DNA of 64,000 nucleotides from Fischerella thermalis PCC 7521 (lineage in GTDB: Bacteria > Cyanobacteriota > Cyanobacteriia > Cyanobacteriales > Nostocaceae): assembly GCF_000317225.1 (NCBI RefSeq), contig NZ_AJLL01000089.1, positions 62,001-126,000 of the forward strand, given 5' to 3'. The position numbers were made by a program, and so were the translations under genes. Below are positions 56,147 to 64,000 of this stretch, in pieces. Numbering within the stretch: position 1 is the stretch's first letter; each line of letters opens with the position of its first letter. The notes below the pieces were generated by a model that saw only the letters and a program-made list of their open reading frames with translations, was not told the origin of the DNA and searched no databases.

Positions 56147-58828
56147 ATGACCAAAGCTACCAGAAACCAGCGTTCTCACACCGAACAAATGCGGCTATCA
56201 ATGCGGGTAGTAGAAGAATCGGCTACAAGTATTGACCAAGTGCTGCGAACCCTGAATAGTAACAAACAAGGCTTGGTGGAAAATGATGCTTTATCTCGCC
56301 TGAAAAAGTTTGGTAAAAACGAAGTTAGCCATGAGAAACCCCCTACTTTGTATGGACAACTACTGCAATCCTTTAATAATCCCTTTGTCTATATCCTGAT
56401 TGGGTTAGCGGTTGTTTCCTATCTGACGGAAGACGTGGAAGCGACGATAATCCTCACCATCATGGTTGTGGTTAGTGGGGTGTTGCGGTTTGTGCAGGAG
56501 TATCGTTCTACCCAAGCAGCCGAGAAACTCAAAGCATTGGTTAGCACCACAGCCACAGTGAAACGTCGCAATCGTTTAGACAACCCAGGAGAACAACGAG
56601 AAATCCCCATTAACGAATTAGTCCCTGGAGACATTATTCACCTAGCAGCAGGAGATATGATTCCCGCCGACGTGCGGCTACTTTCTTCTAAAGATTTGTT
56701 TGTCAGTCAAGCCGTACTGACTGGCGAATCCTTACCCGTAGAAAAATATGATACCTTGGGTGCTGTGGTGGAGAAACGGGCAGATGTTGTAGTCCAAGAC
56801 CAGGTAAGCTTTCTCGACTCTCCCACCATCTGCTTCATGGGTACAAATGTGATTAGTGGTACAGCCATTGCCGTAGTTGTGGCTACAGGCGATCGCACTT
56901 ACTTCGGTTCTCTAGCGAAAAATATCGTCGGTAAGCGCGTCCTCACCAGCTTTGAACAAGGCGTGAATCGAGTTAGCTGGCTACTGATTGGATTCATGGC
57001 AGTGATGGTTCCCATTGTCTTCCTCATCAATGGCATCACTAAAGGAAATTGGTTCGATGCTTTCTTATTCGGCGTTTCCGTCGCCGTCGGTTTAACTCCC
57101 GAAATGCTACCGATGATTGTCACCGCTAACCTCGCCAAAGGATCTGTAGCGATGGCAAATCAGAAAGTAGTCGTCAAACGCCTCAACGCTATCCAAAACT
57201 TTGGGGCAATGGATGTGCTGTGTACTGATAAAACTGGGACACTGACCCAAGATAAAATCATCTTGGAACGGCATATAGATTTACACGGTTACGAAAGCCA
57301 TGAACCTCTGCAATACGGCTACCTCAACAGCTACTACCAAACTGGGTTGAAAAATCTCCTCGATGTCGCTGTACTGGAACACGTAGAACTCAATACCAAG
57401 TTAAGACCTTCTGAAGGTTATACCAAAGTTGATGAAATTCCCTTCGACTTTGTGCGGCGGCGGATGTCTGTTGTGGTGGAAGAACTGAATCCATCACATA
57501 ACAAGCACATTTTGATTTGCAAAGGTGCAGTTGAGGAAATCTTTAATATCTGCTCTCATGCCAAATATCAAGGTGCAATCACCCGCATGAATGAATTTGT
57601 CCGAGCAGATGGAATGCGAGTCACACAACAATTAAACGAAGACGGTTTCCGAGTAATTGCCGTTGCCTACAAAGAAATACCCATCCCCCAAGATACCATC
57701 CCCACCTACGGAGCTAAAGACGAGTGCGACTTAATTTTAGTTGGCTATCTTGCCTTTCTCGACCCACCCAAAGATAGTGCATCCCAAGCCATTATGGCAC
57801 TGCAAGAGCATGGTGTGGCTGTCAAAATCATTACTGGTGACAACGACATTGTGACTCGCAAAATCTGCCAAGAAGTAGACTTACAGATTGATGGTATCCT
57901 CTTGGGCAGCCAAATGGAAAAGATGAGCGATGAGCAACTGGCAGATATGGTAGACACTACTACTGTATTTGCCAAAATGTCGCCCATCCAAAAAGCTCAG
58001 ATTATCCGAGTCTTGAGAAGTAAAGGTCATACTGTGGGCTATATGGGTGATGGGATCAATGATGCCGCAGCCTTGCGTGATGCCGATGTGGGAATTTCCG
58101 TTGATACGGCGGTGGATATCGCTAAAGAATCGGCTGATATTATTCTGCTAGAGAAGAATCTCATGGTGTTGGAGAGAGGTGTGATTGAAGGTCGCCGCAC
58201 CTTTGCTAACATCCTCAAATACCTGAATATGACTGCTAGTTCCAACTTTGGCAACGTTTTCAGTGTCATGGGGTCAAGTGCTTTCCTGCCTTTTTTACCC
58301 ATGCAACCCATCCAATTATTGACGCAAAATCTACTTTACGATATTTCCCAAATCACCATCCCCTTTGACAACGTTGATAAAGACTTCCTCAAGAAACCCC
58401 AAAAGTGGAATGTTCCCAACATTGGACGATTCATGTTGTTCATCGGCCCTGTGAGTTCGATTTTTGATTACGTTACTTTCATTGTCATGTGGTTTGTATT
58501 TGATGCAAATACACCTGAAGAAGTCCAACTTTTCAACTCTGGTTGGTTTGTGGAAGGGTTGCTCTCCCAAACCTTAATTGTCCACATGATTCGCACATCG
58601 CGCTGGCCGTTCCTGCAAAGTACCGCTTCCCTACCTGTATTGCTTTTGACTGGCATCATTATTGCCATTGGCATGGTGATTCCCTTCACACCCTTGGGTG
58701 CTGCTTTAGGGATGGTTCCTTTACCCATGCGCTACTTTGGTTGGTTATGGGCAATTCTCGGAGCTTATTGTTTATTAACTCAAGCTATTAAATTGTGGTA
58801 CATCCGCATCTTTGGCAAATGGCTGTAA
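56147..58828 (+). CDS. mgtA: Magnesium-translocating P-type ATPase MgtA
   Basis: An 893-aa type-IIIB P-type ATPase importing Mg2+ into the cytoplasm. N-terminal helical region, actuator motif LTGESLPVEKYD (T192), and helix 4 GLTPEMLPMIVTANLAKG, the MgtA/MgtB hallmark that replaces the PEGL of Ca2+ pumps. [10 protein letters not shown] has the phosphorylated Asp at about 361; MGDGINDAAALRDADVGISV is the hinge. The C-terminal membrane part ends with WLWAILGAYCLLTQAIKLWYI. AGGTG precedes the ATG. A small ORF and a folded RNA lie upstream; mgtC is 4 kb downstream, so Mg2+ supply is a theme of this end of the island. Confidence 0.93.
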   Translation: MTKATRNQRSHTEQMRLSMRVVEESATSIDQVLRTLNSNKQGLVENDALSRLKKFGKNEVSHEKPPTLYGQLLQSFNNPFVYILIGLAVVSYLTEDVEATIILTIMVVVSGVLRFVQEYRSTQAAEKLKALVSTTATVKRRNRLDNPGEQREIPINELVPGDIIHLAAGDMIPADVRLLSSKDLFVSQAVLTGESLPVEKYDTLGAVVEKRADVVVQDQVSFLDSPTICFMGTNVISGTAIAVVVATGDRTYFGSLAKNIVGKRVLTSFEQGVNRVSWLLIGFMAVMVPIVFLINGITKGNWFDAFLFGVSVAVGLTPEMLPMIVTANLAKGSVAMANQKVVVKRLNAIQNFGAMDVLCTDKTGTLTQDKIILERHIDLHGYESHEPLQYGYLNSYYQTGLKNLLDVAVLEHVELNTKLRPSEGYTKVDEIPFDFVRRRMSVVVEELNPSHNKHILICKGAVEEIFNICSHAKYQGAITRMNEFVRADGMRVTQQLNEDGFRVIAVAYKEIPIPQDTIPTYGAKDECDLILVGYLAFLDPPKDSASQAIMALQEHGVAVKIITGDNDIVTRKICQEVDLQIDGILLGSQMEKMSDEQLADMVDTTTVFAKMSPIQKAQIIRVLRSKGHTVGYMGDGINDAAALRDADVGISVDTAVDIAKESADIILLEKNLMVLERGVIEGRRTFANILKYLNMTASSNFGNVFSVMGSSAFLPFLPMQPIQLLTQNLLYDISQITIPFDNVDKDFLKKPQKWNVPNIGRFMLFIGPVSSIFDYVTFIVMWFVFDANTPEEVQLFNSGWFVEGLLSQTLIVHMIRTSRWPFLQSTASLPVLLLTGIIIAIGMVIPFTPLGAALGMVPLPMRYFGWLWAILGAYCLLTQAIKLWYIRIFGKWL

Positions 58829-58835
58829 GTCTTCA

Positions 58836-58894
58836 GTTCGTAGTCAGCACTTTAGTGCTTGAGTATTTTCAGGACTAAAGTCCTCACTACGAAC
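58836..58894. repeat. GTTCGTAGT...ACTACGAAC hairpin element, copy 2 (after mgtA)
   Basis: Same inverted ends as the element at 44239-44294, with internal AGCACTTTAGTGCT and AGGACTAAAGTCCT palindromes. It begins 8 bp after the mgtA stop and could serve as its transcript end or processing hairpin. Confidence 0.82.
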
Positions 58895-58929
58895 GCATAT
58901 ATGAATGGAAAATCAAGGAGGAATTTGTG

Positions 58930-59046
58930 ATGTCACTTTTTCAAGCAATAGCAGCTGTCGTTGTCACTTTTGTAGCTTACTATGCTTTGATTTATTTAGT
59001 TGTTGTGGTCTTTATGGGACAAGGACGACGTGGGATATACAAATAA
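58930..59046 (+). CDS. 38-aa single-span membrane protein
   Basis: A strong AAGGAGG lies 8 bases before the ATG. The protein MSLFQAIAAVVVTFVAYYAL, IYLVVVVFMGQG ends in a basic RRGIYK tail. It is one membrane helix with the C-terminus predicted cytoplasmic. It lies 100 bp after mgtA, so it may be a second small partner of the pump. No named family is recognised. Confidence 0.65.
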   Translation: MSLFQAIAAVVVTFVAYYALIYLVVVVFMGQGRRGIYK

Positions 59047-59176
59047 AGTGAGTGCTGATTGGATAAGATAGGGGCAAGCGATCGCTCTCAATTGATGGTA
59101 GTTTGTCAGATTCAATTTGAAATTATTAACAGGCTTGTGGTTCAGCAATTTACTCTCCATTAAAAAGGTAAATTTT

Positions 59177-59548
59177 ATGAACAAAAATATCAAGCGATCG
59201 CTTTTATGCGTTGGATTGCAACGCAGTTATCGTCATCAACGATTTGCATTCCACCTTTATCAAGCTTTGGCTGAACGAGAAATTTCGGCAGATAAACAAG
59301 AATTATTGCTCATTCTGTCCAGAAATGCTGAAAAATCTGCTGCTACCCACGCCATCCGGTTATTGCGCTTAGATGTCAAACTACCCCAGGATTTAGATAA
59401 TTGGAGCGATCGCCTTTGGTATTGGCTCTTATTACATACTAAACTTCAATGGGTAATGGCTTGGATGGAATGGCAACAACACCAAGACGCAAAACTTTAT
59501 CTTCGACTATGGCGACTGCATTCAATCACAAATCCTTTTAATTGTTAG
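59177..59548 (+). CDS. 123-aa helical protein of unknown function
   Basis: A basic, mostly helical soluble protein: RHQRFAFHLYQALAEREISA, DKQELLLILSRNAEKSAATH, then a Trp-rich C-terminus (WSDRLWYWLLLHTKLQWVMAWMEWQQHQ). The HLYQALAERE-x15-LSRNAEKSAATHA spacing is faintly like ferritin-type helices, but the metal ligands are not clear. The ATG at 59177 starts the conserved-looking part; 20 upstream codons are unlikely. It stands between the MgtA group and the third MFS paralogue. Confidence 0.55.
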   Translation: MNKNIKRSLLCVGLQRSYRHQRFAFHLYQALAEREISADKQELLLILSRNAEKSAATHAIRLLRLDVKLPQDLDNWSDRLWYWLLLHTKLQWVMAWMEWQQHQDAKLYLRLWRLHSITNPFNC

Positions 59549-59788
59549 GGTTTTAAGTAGATTTCTGTTTCTTGGTACTCAGTCCACAATTATCTTTGCA
59601 CGGAGATTAGCAGGGAATTATCTGGGGTAATTGACAATAGTTTTCAAAAAAGCTTAAATATTTTCAGGTTTAGTATTTAGCAATAAAATACTTCCCCAAT
59701 CCTGATTTAACCCCTTTTTACCTGCATTCACTAAGACCAGTGCAATGGGAGATGGGGGTTATTCCCGTGCAATTATCACTACCAACCA

Positions 59789-60952
59789 ATGAAAAATCGA
59801 ACCAACGCCCTGAAATTCGTCATCTTGCTGGGTATTGTTAGTCTTTGTGCTGATGCTACCTATGAAGGAGGACGCAGTATTGCTGGAGTTTATTTAGGAG
59901 TCTTAGGTGCAAGTGGCGCAGTTGTGGGATTTGTAGCAGGCGCAGGTGAGTCTATTGGTTTGGCTTTGCGCTTATTTATTGGTTATATCAGCGACAAAAC
60001 CCAAAAGTTTTGGGGGATTACAACTCTAGGATATATTCTCAACACTGGTGCAATCCCATTATTGGCTTTAACTGGACGTTGGGAAACAGCTGCGGCACTG
60101 CTAATTGTCGAACGAACTGGTAGAGCTGTACGCAGCCCACCAAGAGATGTTTTACTGTCTCACGCTGCAAGTCAAGTTGGTAGAGGATTGGGTTTTGGTT
60201 TACACGAAGCACTAGATCAGGTGGGAGCGGTAGGCGGGCCTTTACTGGTGTGGGCGATACTCTCATGGCAAAAAGGGTATCAGGTGGCTTTTGCAACTCT
60301 TGTAATTCCCGCATTAGTAGGGTTAGTAATTCTGCTGATTACCCAGAAAATCTATCCTAACCCCCGCGAATTTGAATCTAGAACGATGGAATTCACAAGC
60401 GAAGGATTACCCCGTCTGTTCTGGATTTATCTTGTCGCCGTCGCGTTAATTGCTTGTGGATATGCCGACTTTCCCCTAATTGCATTTCACTTTCAGCAAA
60501 TTGGGCTAATGCAGAATAGTACCATCCCCCTATTTTATGCGGTGGCGATGGCAACTGATGCGATCGCTGCCCTTTTACTTGGGCGATGGTTTGACCGTAA
60601 TCAAGTAGTAGCGATCGCAGGTGCAGTAATCATTGCAGCCTTTTTTGCTCCACTATCATTTCTGGGAAATTCTCAACTAGCCTTACTGGGTATGGGACTA
60701 TGGGGGGTGGGTATGGGAGCACAAGAATCCATCTTAAAAGCTGCGGTAGCCGCAATGGTGCCTATGGATAGACGAGGTTCTGCCTTTGGAATTTTTTACC
60801 TTTGCTATGGTTTAGCTTGGTTTGTGGGCAGTACTCTCATGGGTGTGTTATACGATCATTCGGTAATGGGACTAGTTATATTCTCCTTTGTGACACAACT
60901 AGCAGCAGTTCCAGTACTGTTGTGGGTGAGCAAAAGATTTCGGTTGCAATAA
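59789..60952 (+). CDS. MFS transporter, paralogue 3 of 3
   Basis: A 387-aa twelve-helix MFS protein of the same subgroup as those at 33817 and 41047: LKFVILLGIVSLCADATYEGGRSI, GRAVRSPPRDVLLSHAASQV, VGMGAQESILKAAVAAMVP, RRGSAFGIFYLCYGLAWFVGS. It shows the most substitutions of the three (GAGESIGLALR where the others have GLGELIGY). It is followed by a frameshifted copy of the pentapeptide lipoprotein gene. Substrate unknown. Confidence 0.82.
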   Translation: MKNRTNALKFVILLGIVSLCADATYEGGRSIAGVYLGVLGASGAVVGFVAGAGESIGLALRLFIGYISDKTQKFWGITTLGYILNTGAIPLLALTGRWETAAALLIVERTGRAVRSPPRDVLLSHAASQVGRGLGFGLHEALDQVGAVGGPLLVWAILSWQKGYQVAFATLVIPALVGLVILLITQKIYPNPREFESRTMEFTSEGLPRLFWIYLVAVALIACGYADFPLIAFHFQQIGLMQNSTIPLFYAVAMATDAIAALLLGRWFDRNQVVAIAGAVIIAAFFAPLSFLGNSQLALLGMGLWGVGMGAQESILKAAVAAMVPMDRRGSAFGIFYLCYGLAWFVGSTLMGVLYDHSVMGLVIFSFVTQLAAVPVLLWVSKRFRLQ

Positions 60953-61070
60953 ATACTCGTATCAAACATCTTCCATCTAATCATCCTTGAGAAAGAAGAT
61001 TCACAGCATCATGTTTGATTACGATCAGTATATACGTAGGACAAAAAGTAACAAATTTTTCTCAAATCCC

Positions 61071-61540
61071 ATGATGTTGCAACGACAAGGAAACACAGTT
61101 ACAAGTGCGATCGCCCTAATATCTTCAAGCATAATTCTTGGATGTGCTAGACCAGAGATACCCCAAGCAAGTACTCTTCCTCCAACGTTCAAAATACAAG
61201 TAGCAATGATGCAGTAACTCGGTTGCTGTCAACCCGCGAATGTCCAGGTTGCGATCTTCAGGGTGCAAAATTGGAAAGGGCTGATTTGAGCGGTGTTAAC
61301 TTGAGTAACGCGAATTTAACGGGTGCTGACTTAGAAAAAGCCAACTTAAGCAATGCCAATCTGAGCGGAGCTAATCTAACAAATGCTGATTTAGAAGAAG
61401 CAAATCTGACTGGGGCAAATCTGAAGGGGGCAAATTTTCAAAGAGCCGATTTGGAAGATGCCAATCTCACTAATGCAGATGTTACGGGAGCAAACTTTCA
61501 AGGCGCTGATCTAGATGGAGTAATTGGTTTGAAACGGTAA
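61071..61540 (+). pseudogene. Pentapeptide-repeat lipoprotein, frameshifted copy
   Basis: Near-duplicate of the gene at 49221-49721. The signal and lipobox half (SAIALISSSIILGCARPEIP) reads in one frame and stops at 61217. The repeat half (NDAVTRLLSTRECPGCDLQG onward, GADLDGVIGLKR at the end) continues in another. Against the intact copy about 31 bases of linker are missing near 61185, which shifts the frame. The repeat half could be made alone from a TTG at 61223, but without its export signal. The shared CATCCTT..AAGAAGATT leader shows that the duplication included the 5' region. Confidence 0.78.
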
Positions 61541-61547
61541 AATTTGT

Positions 61548-62223
61548 TTATGGACTTTCAAGAAAAATCCGATTCCAAGCTATTATCCAATTTTGACCAT
61601 ATAAACCTATCCAAAAATTACTGTGTCGTTTAGTGGTTTTACTTTTTTCTTGAATGCGACAAATATAGGATTCTTGTTTTTGAAATTTAGTTCTTTGTCT
61701 GTGTAACCAAGCACTAGTCATTGCCAAAGCAATTAAGAAAATTAAACGCATCAATCTATCAGGGTTGGCTTTAGAGCCTTCAAGATTATAACCCCCTGTT
61801 TTGCAATCACGGAACATAGCTTCAATACCAAAACGCTGTTTGTAGATTTTAATAGCGGTTTCACAATCAGCTAGATTAGTTAGTCAATGGTAAATTACAC
61901 TAACCATTAACACGTTATTCTCTTTCAATTGTGTTCTGTCCAGCGCGACAATTACTTGTGAGCCAGCTTTAAATTTGCCTGCTAATCATCTCTTCAATAA
62001 GCGGAAACCATAACAGTACCACACCCAATGCATTCAAAGTTAAAAACCTTTTTAAATGCCGTCTACGACTGTTTTGTTGTGTGGGTAAAGGTAGGGTTGA
62101 TGCCAGTCTTTCTATCCTGACCTGTTTTTGATTCTGTAGCAACCACAATAAAATTTTCAGGGTAATTAACTGCGATTGATTTAGATACTTTGCTATGAAC
62201 TCTTGGTAGAATGAGGGCAACAT
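61548..62223 (-). pseudogene. IS4-family transposase remnant
   Basis: The minus strand gives an N-terminal part, LPSFYQEFIAKYLNQSQLITL ... PTQQNSRRRHLKRFLTLNAL. After an internal deletion near 61975 comes VALDRTQLKENNVLMVSVIY with the second DDE aspartate. The frame then passes a TGA and leads into KIYKQRFGIEAMFRDCKTGG, the Y-(2)R-(3)E-(6)K-type IS4 C-terminal signature, and LEGSKANPDRLMRLIFLIAL. No complete frame remains and clear terminal inverted repeats are not seen. It lies between the broken lipoprotein copy and mgtC. Confidence 0.82.
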
Positions 62224-62669
62224 TATGTGACGGTCTTGTTTAATTGATGAGACCGCTCTTTTTTACCATCAAACTGTACCCCCTAGATAAACCCTTAATA
62301 ACTGCACAGTTCCTTCTCAATAAGCACCTAATTTTTTCAAGAATTATGTGCCTCCAAAACCTTTATCTGGTTTAGTTTTGCGCTGATTGTCGCCCCTTGA
62401 CATCTAGTTTAATAGGTGGGGTATTAGTCATATTACTGAAGTATTTAGCAGTATGATAAGGGGGTATTTTTCTGGATATTTTCTACATCATCACATCAAA
62501 ATTTGGCAAACATACCACCAAAAGTCAGCAAGATTTCTGCATCAAAATAGGGATAACCTTTTCTTAATCAAAAAGCAATAAACTTTGACTTTAATCAAAA
62601 TTCATGAAGCACATAAAACAGGTAAATTTATCTGTCGAATCAATCTAAAATCCAAAATCTAAAATTGAT
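62224..62669. other. 450-bp region before mgtC
   Basis: No gene seen. CGGTCT...AGACCG followed by CTCTTTTTT (62232-62264) could be a terminator on the plus strand or part of the IS4 left end. The remainder is AT-rich, with a CCAAAATCTAAAATTG word before the mgtC start. Confidence 0.35.
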
Positions 62670-63368
62670 ATGACCTGGCTAGATTTTACAATTCGCTTGG
62701 CAGTAGCGTTTTTATTAGGCTCTGTGATTGGTCTAGAAAGACAGTGGCGACAACGCATGGCTGGATTACGGACAAATACCCTTGTCTGTGTCGGTGCGGC
62801 TTTGTTTGTCATGCTATCGGCACAAACTCCTGGTGATTCTAGCCCTACCCGGATTGCGGCTCAAGTCGTGTCAGGAATAGGCTTTCTGGGCGGTGGCGTG
62901 ATTCTCAAAGAAGGGGCAACTATCAGAGGGTTAAATACAGCTGCTACCTTATGGTGTGCTGCGGCTATTGGTACTTTTTCTGGATCGGGATTAATTATCC
63001 AAGCATTTCTCGGTGCAGCAGCCGTTTTAATTGCTAATATCCTGCTGCGACCATTAGGGTATAAAATCAATCAACAACCACTCAAGGGTACTGATGTAGA
63101 ATTATGTTATCGCTGCTCAGTTGTTTGCAGTGGTCAACATGAAGCTCATGTGCGCGCATTACTTCTGCAAACAGTCAATAGTGGTGGATTGCGGCTGCGT
63201 TCATTACACAGTGAGGATTTAGAAACACCAGACCGTGTGGAAGTAGAAGCAGATTTAGTCACACAAGAGCGTAATGATACTTTTTTAGAACAAATTGTTA
63301 GCCGACTGAGTTTAGAACCTGGGGTGAGTGCAGTCAGTTGGCGAATTATTGAAGAAGAGTACGGTTAA
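62670..63368 (+). CDS. mgtC: MgtC/SapB family membrane protein
   Basis: A 232-aa protein with five N-terminal hydrophobic helices. It has the MgtC hallmarks LLGSVIGLERQWRQRMAGLRTNTLVCVGAALFVML, RIAAQVVSGIGFLGGGVILKEGATIRGLNTAATLW and CAAAIGTFSGSG. The C-terminal 90 residues form an ACT-like cytoplasmic domain (VEVEADLVTQERNDTFLEQIVSRLSLEPGVSAVSW). MgtC supports growth at low Mg2+ and inhibits F-type ATP synthase in some bacteria. Placement 4 kb from mgtA fits Mg2+ homeostasis. Confidence 0.9.
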   Translation: MTWLDFTIRLAVAFLLGSVIGLERQWRQRMAGLRTNTLVCVGAALFVMLSAQTPGDSSPTRIAAQVVSGIGFLGGGVILKEGATIRGLNTAATLWCAAAIGTFSGSGLIIQAFLGAAAVLIANILLRPLGYKINQQPLKGTDVELCYRCSVVCSGQHEAHVRALLLQTVNSGGLRLRSLHSEDLETPDRVEVEADLVTQERNDTFLEQIVSRLSLEPGVSAVSWRIIEEEYG

Positions 63369-63440
63369 CTTGCTCCCATCTATCACTTTGAGGAAAAATG
63401 TAGGTTGATATTTTGACGTTCAGTAGTACATTTTATTTAA

Positions 63441-63482
63441 TTCTGGTTGTATCACTTGGCAGAAACCAAATACCATTTATAG
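63441..63482 (+). pseudogene. 3'-terminal scar of a second two-domain ABC permease gene
   Basis: TTCTGG, then TTGTATCACTTGGCAGAAAC and on to a TAG stop, encodes LYHLAETKYHL. This is identical to the last residues of the permease at 53408-55141, with six bases (CGGCGA) missing. The ATPase gene starts 110 bp downstream. It marks where the permease once stood next to its ATPase. Confidence 0.82.
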
Positions 63483-63591
63483 GAAAAAATCAATCATGCG
63501 TTAAATATATTTTTGTATAAAATAATACTTTTTGTCAAGAAAACCAGATTTATGCCTTCAATAGCAAACTTGAGCAACAAGCAGTGTAATT

Positions 63592-64000
63592 ATGATAAAA
63601 ACAACACCAACTACAGGGCCGACACTCATCGCTGTTGAACAGGTAAACAAAAGTTTTCCCCTTCCTGATGGTAAGGGCGAGTTTACAGTTCTGCGTCAGA
63701 TTAACGTCAGAGTCAATGCAGGTGAAGTCGTCGCTTTACTAGGACGTAGTGGTAGTGGTAAAAGTACCCTCCTGCGGATTATGGCAGGTTTAATTCCACC
63801 CAGTGAAGGGCAAGTCATTAGTAATGGTAAACCTTTACGCGGTGCTAACAAAGATGTGGCAATGGTTTTTCAAAGCTTTGCCCTACTACCTTGGCTAACA
63901 GTACAGGAAAACGTTGAACTGGGACTAGAAGCCCAAGGAGTGAGTCGAGAAGCCCGACGACAACGCGCCTTGAAAGCCATTGACTTGGTAGGTTTAGATG
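63592..64000 (+). CDS. ABC importer ATPase (NitT/TauT-like), cut by window edge
   Basis: The first 136 codons of an ABC ATPase. The N-terminus LIAVEQVNKSFPLPDGKGEF leads to Walker A GRSGSGKST, then the Q-loop MVFQSFALLPWLTVQENVELGLEAQGVS. The signature and Walker B lie beyond the window. It belongs with the two-domain permease at 53408-55141, whose 3' scar is 110 bp upstream. The frame is open to the last base. Confidence 0.85.
   Translation, partial: MIKTTPTTGPTLIAVEQVNKSFPLPDGKGEFTVLRQINVRVNAGEVVALLGRSGSGKSTLLRIMAGLIPPSEGQVISNGKPLRGANKDVAMVFQSFALLPWLTVQENVELGLEAQGVSREARRQRALKAIDLVGLD

Overview
The window reads as chromosomal DNA of a cyanobacterium, most likely a filamentous, Nostocales-type one. 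The evidence is the dense HIP1 octamer (GCGATCGC), photosynthesis genes (chlorophyll synthase, a high-light-inducible protein, a PetP-like cytochrome b6f subunit, a PucC-like carrier), and short tandem heptamer repeats between genes. The genus cannot be fixed from sequence alone.

Region by region. (1) 0.7-10 kb: rimO and a DEAD-box helicase, then a decayed stretch (ABC exporter pseudogene, NBD-less ABC membrane protein, anchored hypothetical, TonB-receptor fragment), then a PucC-like carrier and an inositol-phosphatase-family gene. (2) 10.3-13.6 kb: a 46-repeat CRISPR array with no cas genes in view. (3) 13.6-29.3 kb: mostly core genes (ChaN-like lipoprotein, alcohol dehydrogenase-like protein, chlG, ArsA/Get3-like ATPase, petP-like gene, ald, hli, WD40 protein, purL, purF), interrupted by an ileS pseudogene and small hairpin repeats. 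(4) 29.7-33.2 kb: a nitrate/sulfonate-type ABC importer with a MITE in its ATPase tail and a SulP remnant. (5) 33.8-64 kb: a mosaic ion-homeostasis island. It holds three paralogous MFS genes, a solo tnpB, two P-type ATPases (PacL-like and MgtA), a molybdate operon with two modA genes, a mop gene and an HTH/PBP-like regulator. It also holds a ChrB-like/CaCA-exchanger locus with twin operators, a fluoride-response cluster, mgtC, and the two halves of another ABC importer.

The strongest unlabelled signal is a pair of fluoride (crcB-motif) riboswitches. One is on the plus strand at about 48.43-48.49 kb, the other on the minus strand at about 50.32-50.39 kb. They share the same GGTGATG-AAACT-CACC ... 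AGTTT-CTAGCT core. They flank a universal-stress-protein pseudogene and a divergent enolase, which is followed by a prenyltransferase-repeat protein and a truncated crcB fluoride channel. Fluoride inhibits enolase, and crcB, eno and usp are known fluoride-riboswitch partners, so the cluster makes biological sense although several members are broken.

The island also carries duplication scars: the 3' end of a second PacL-like ATPase gene, the 3' end of a second copy of the two-domain permease, two copies of a pentapeptide-repeat lipoprotein gene (one frameshifted), an uppP fragment and an IS4 remnant. These suggest repeated recombination between paralogous transport modules.
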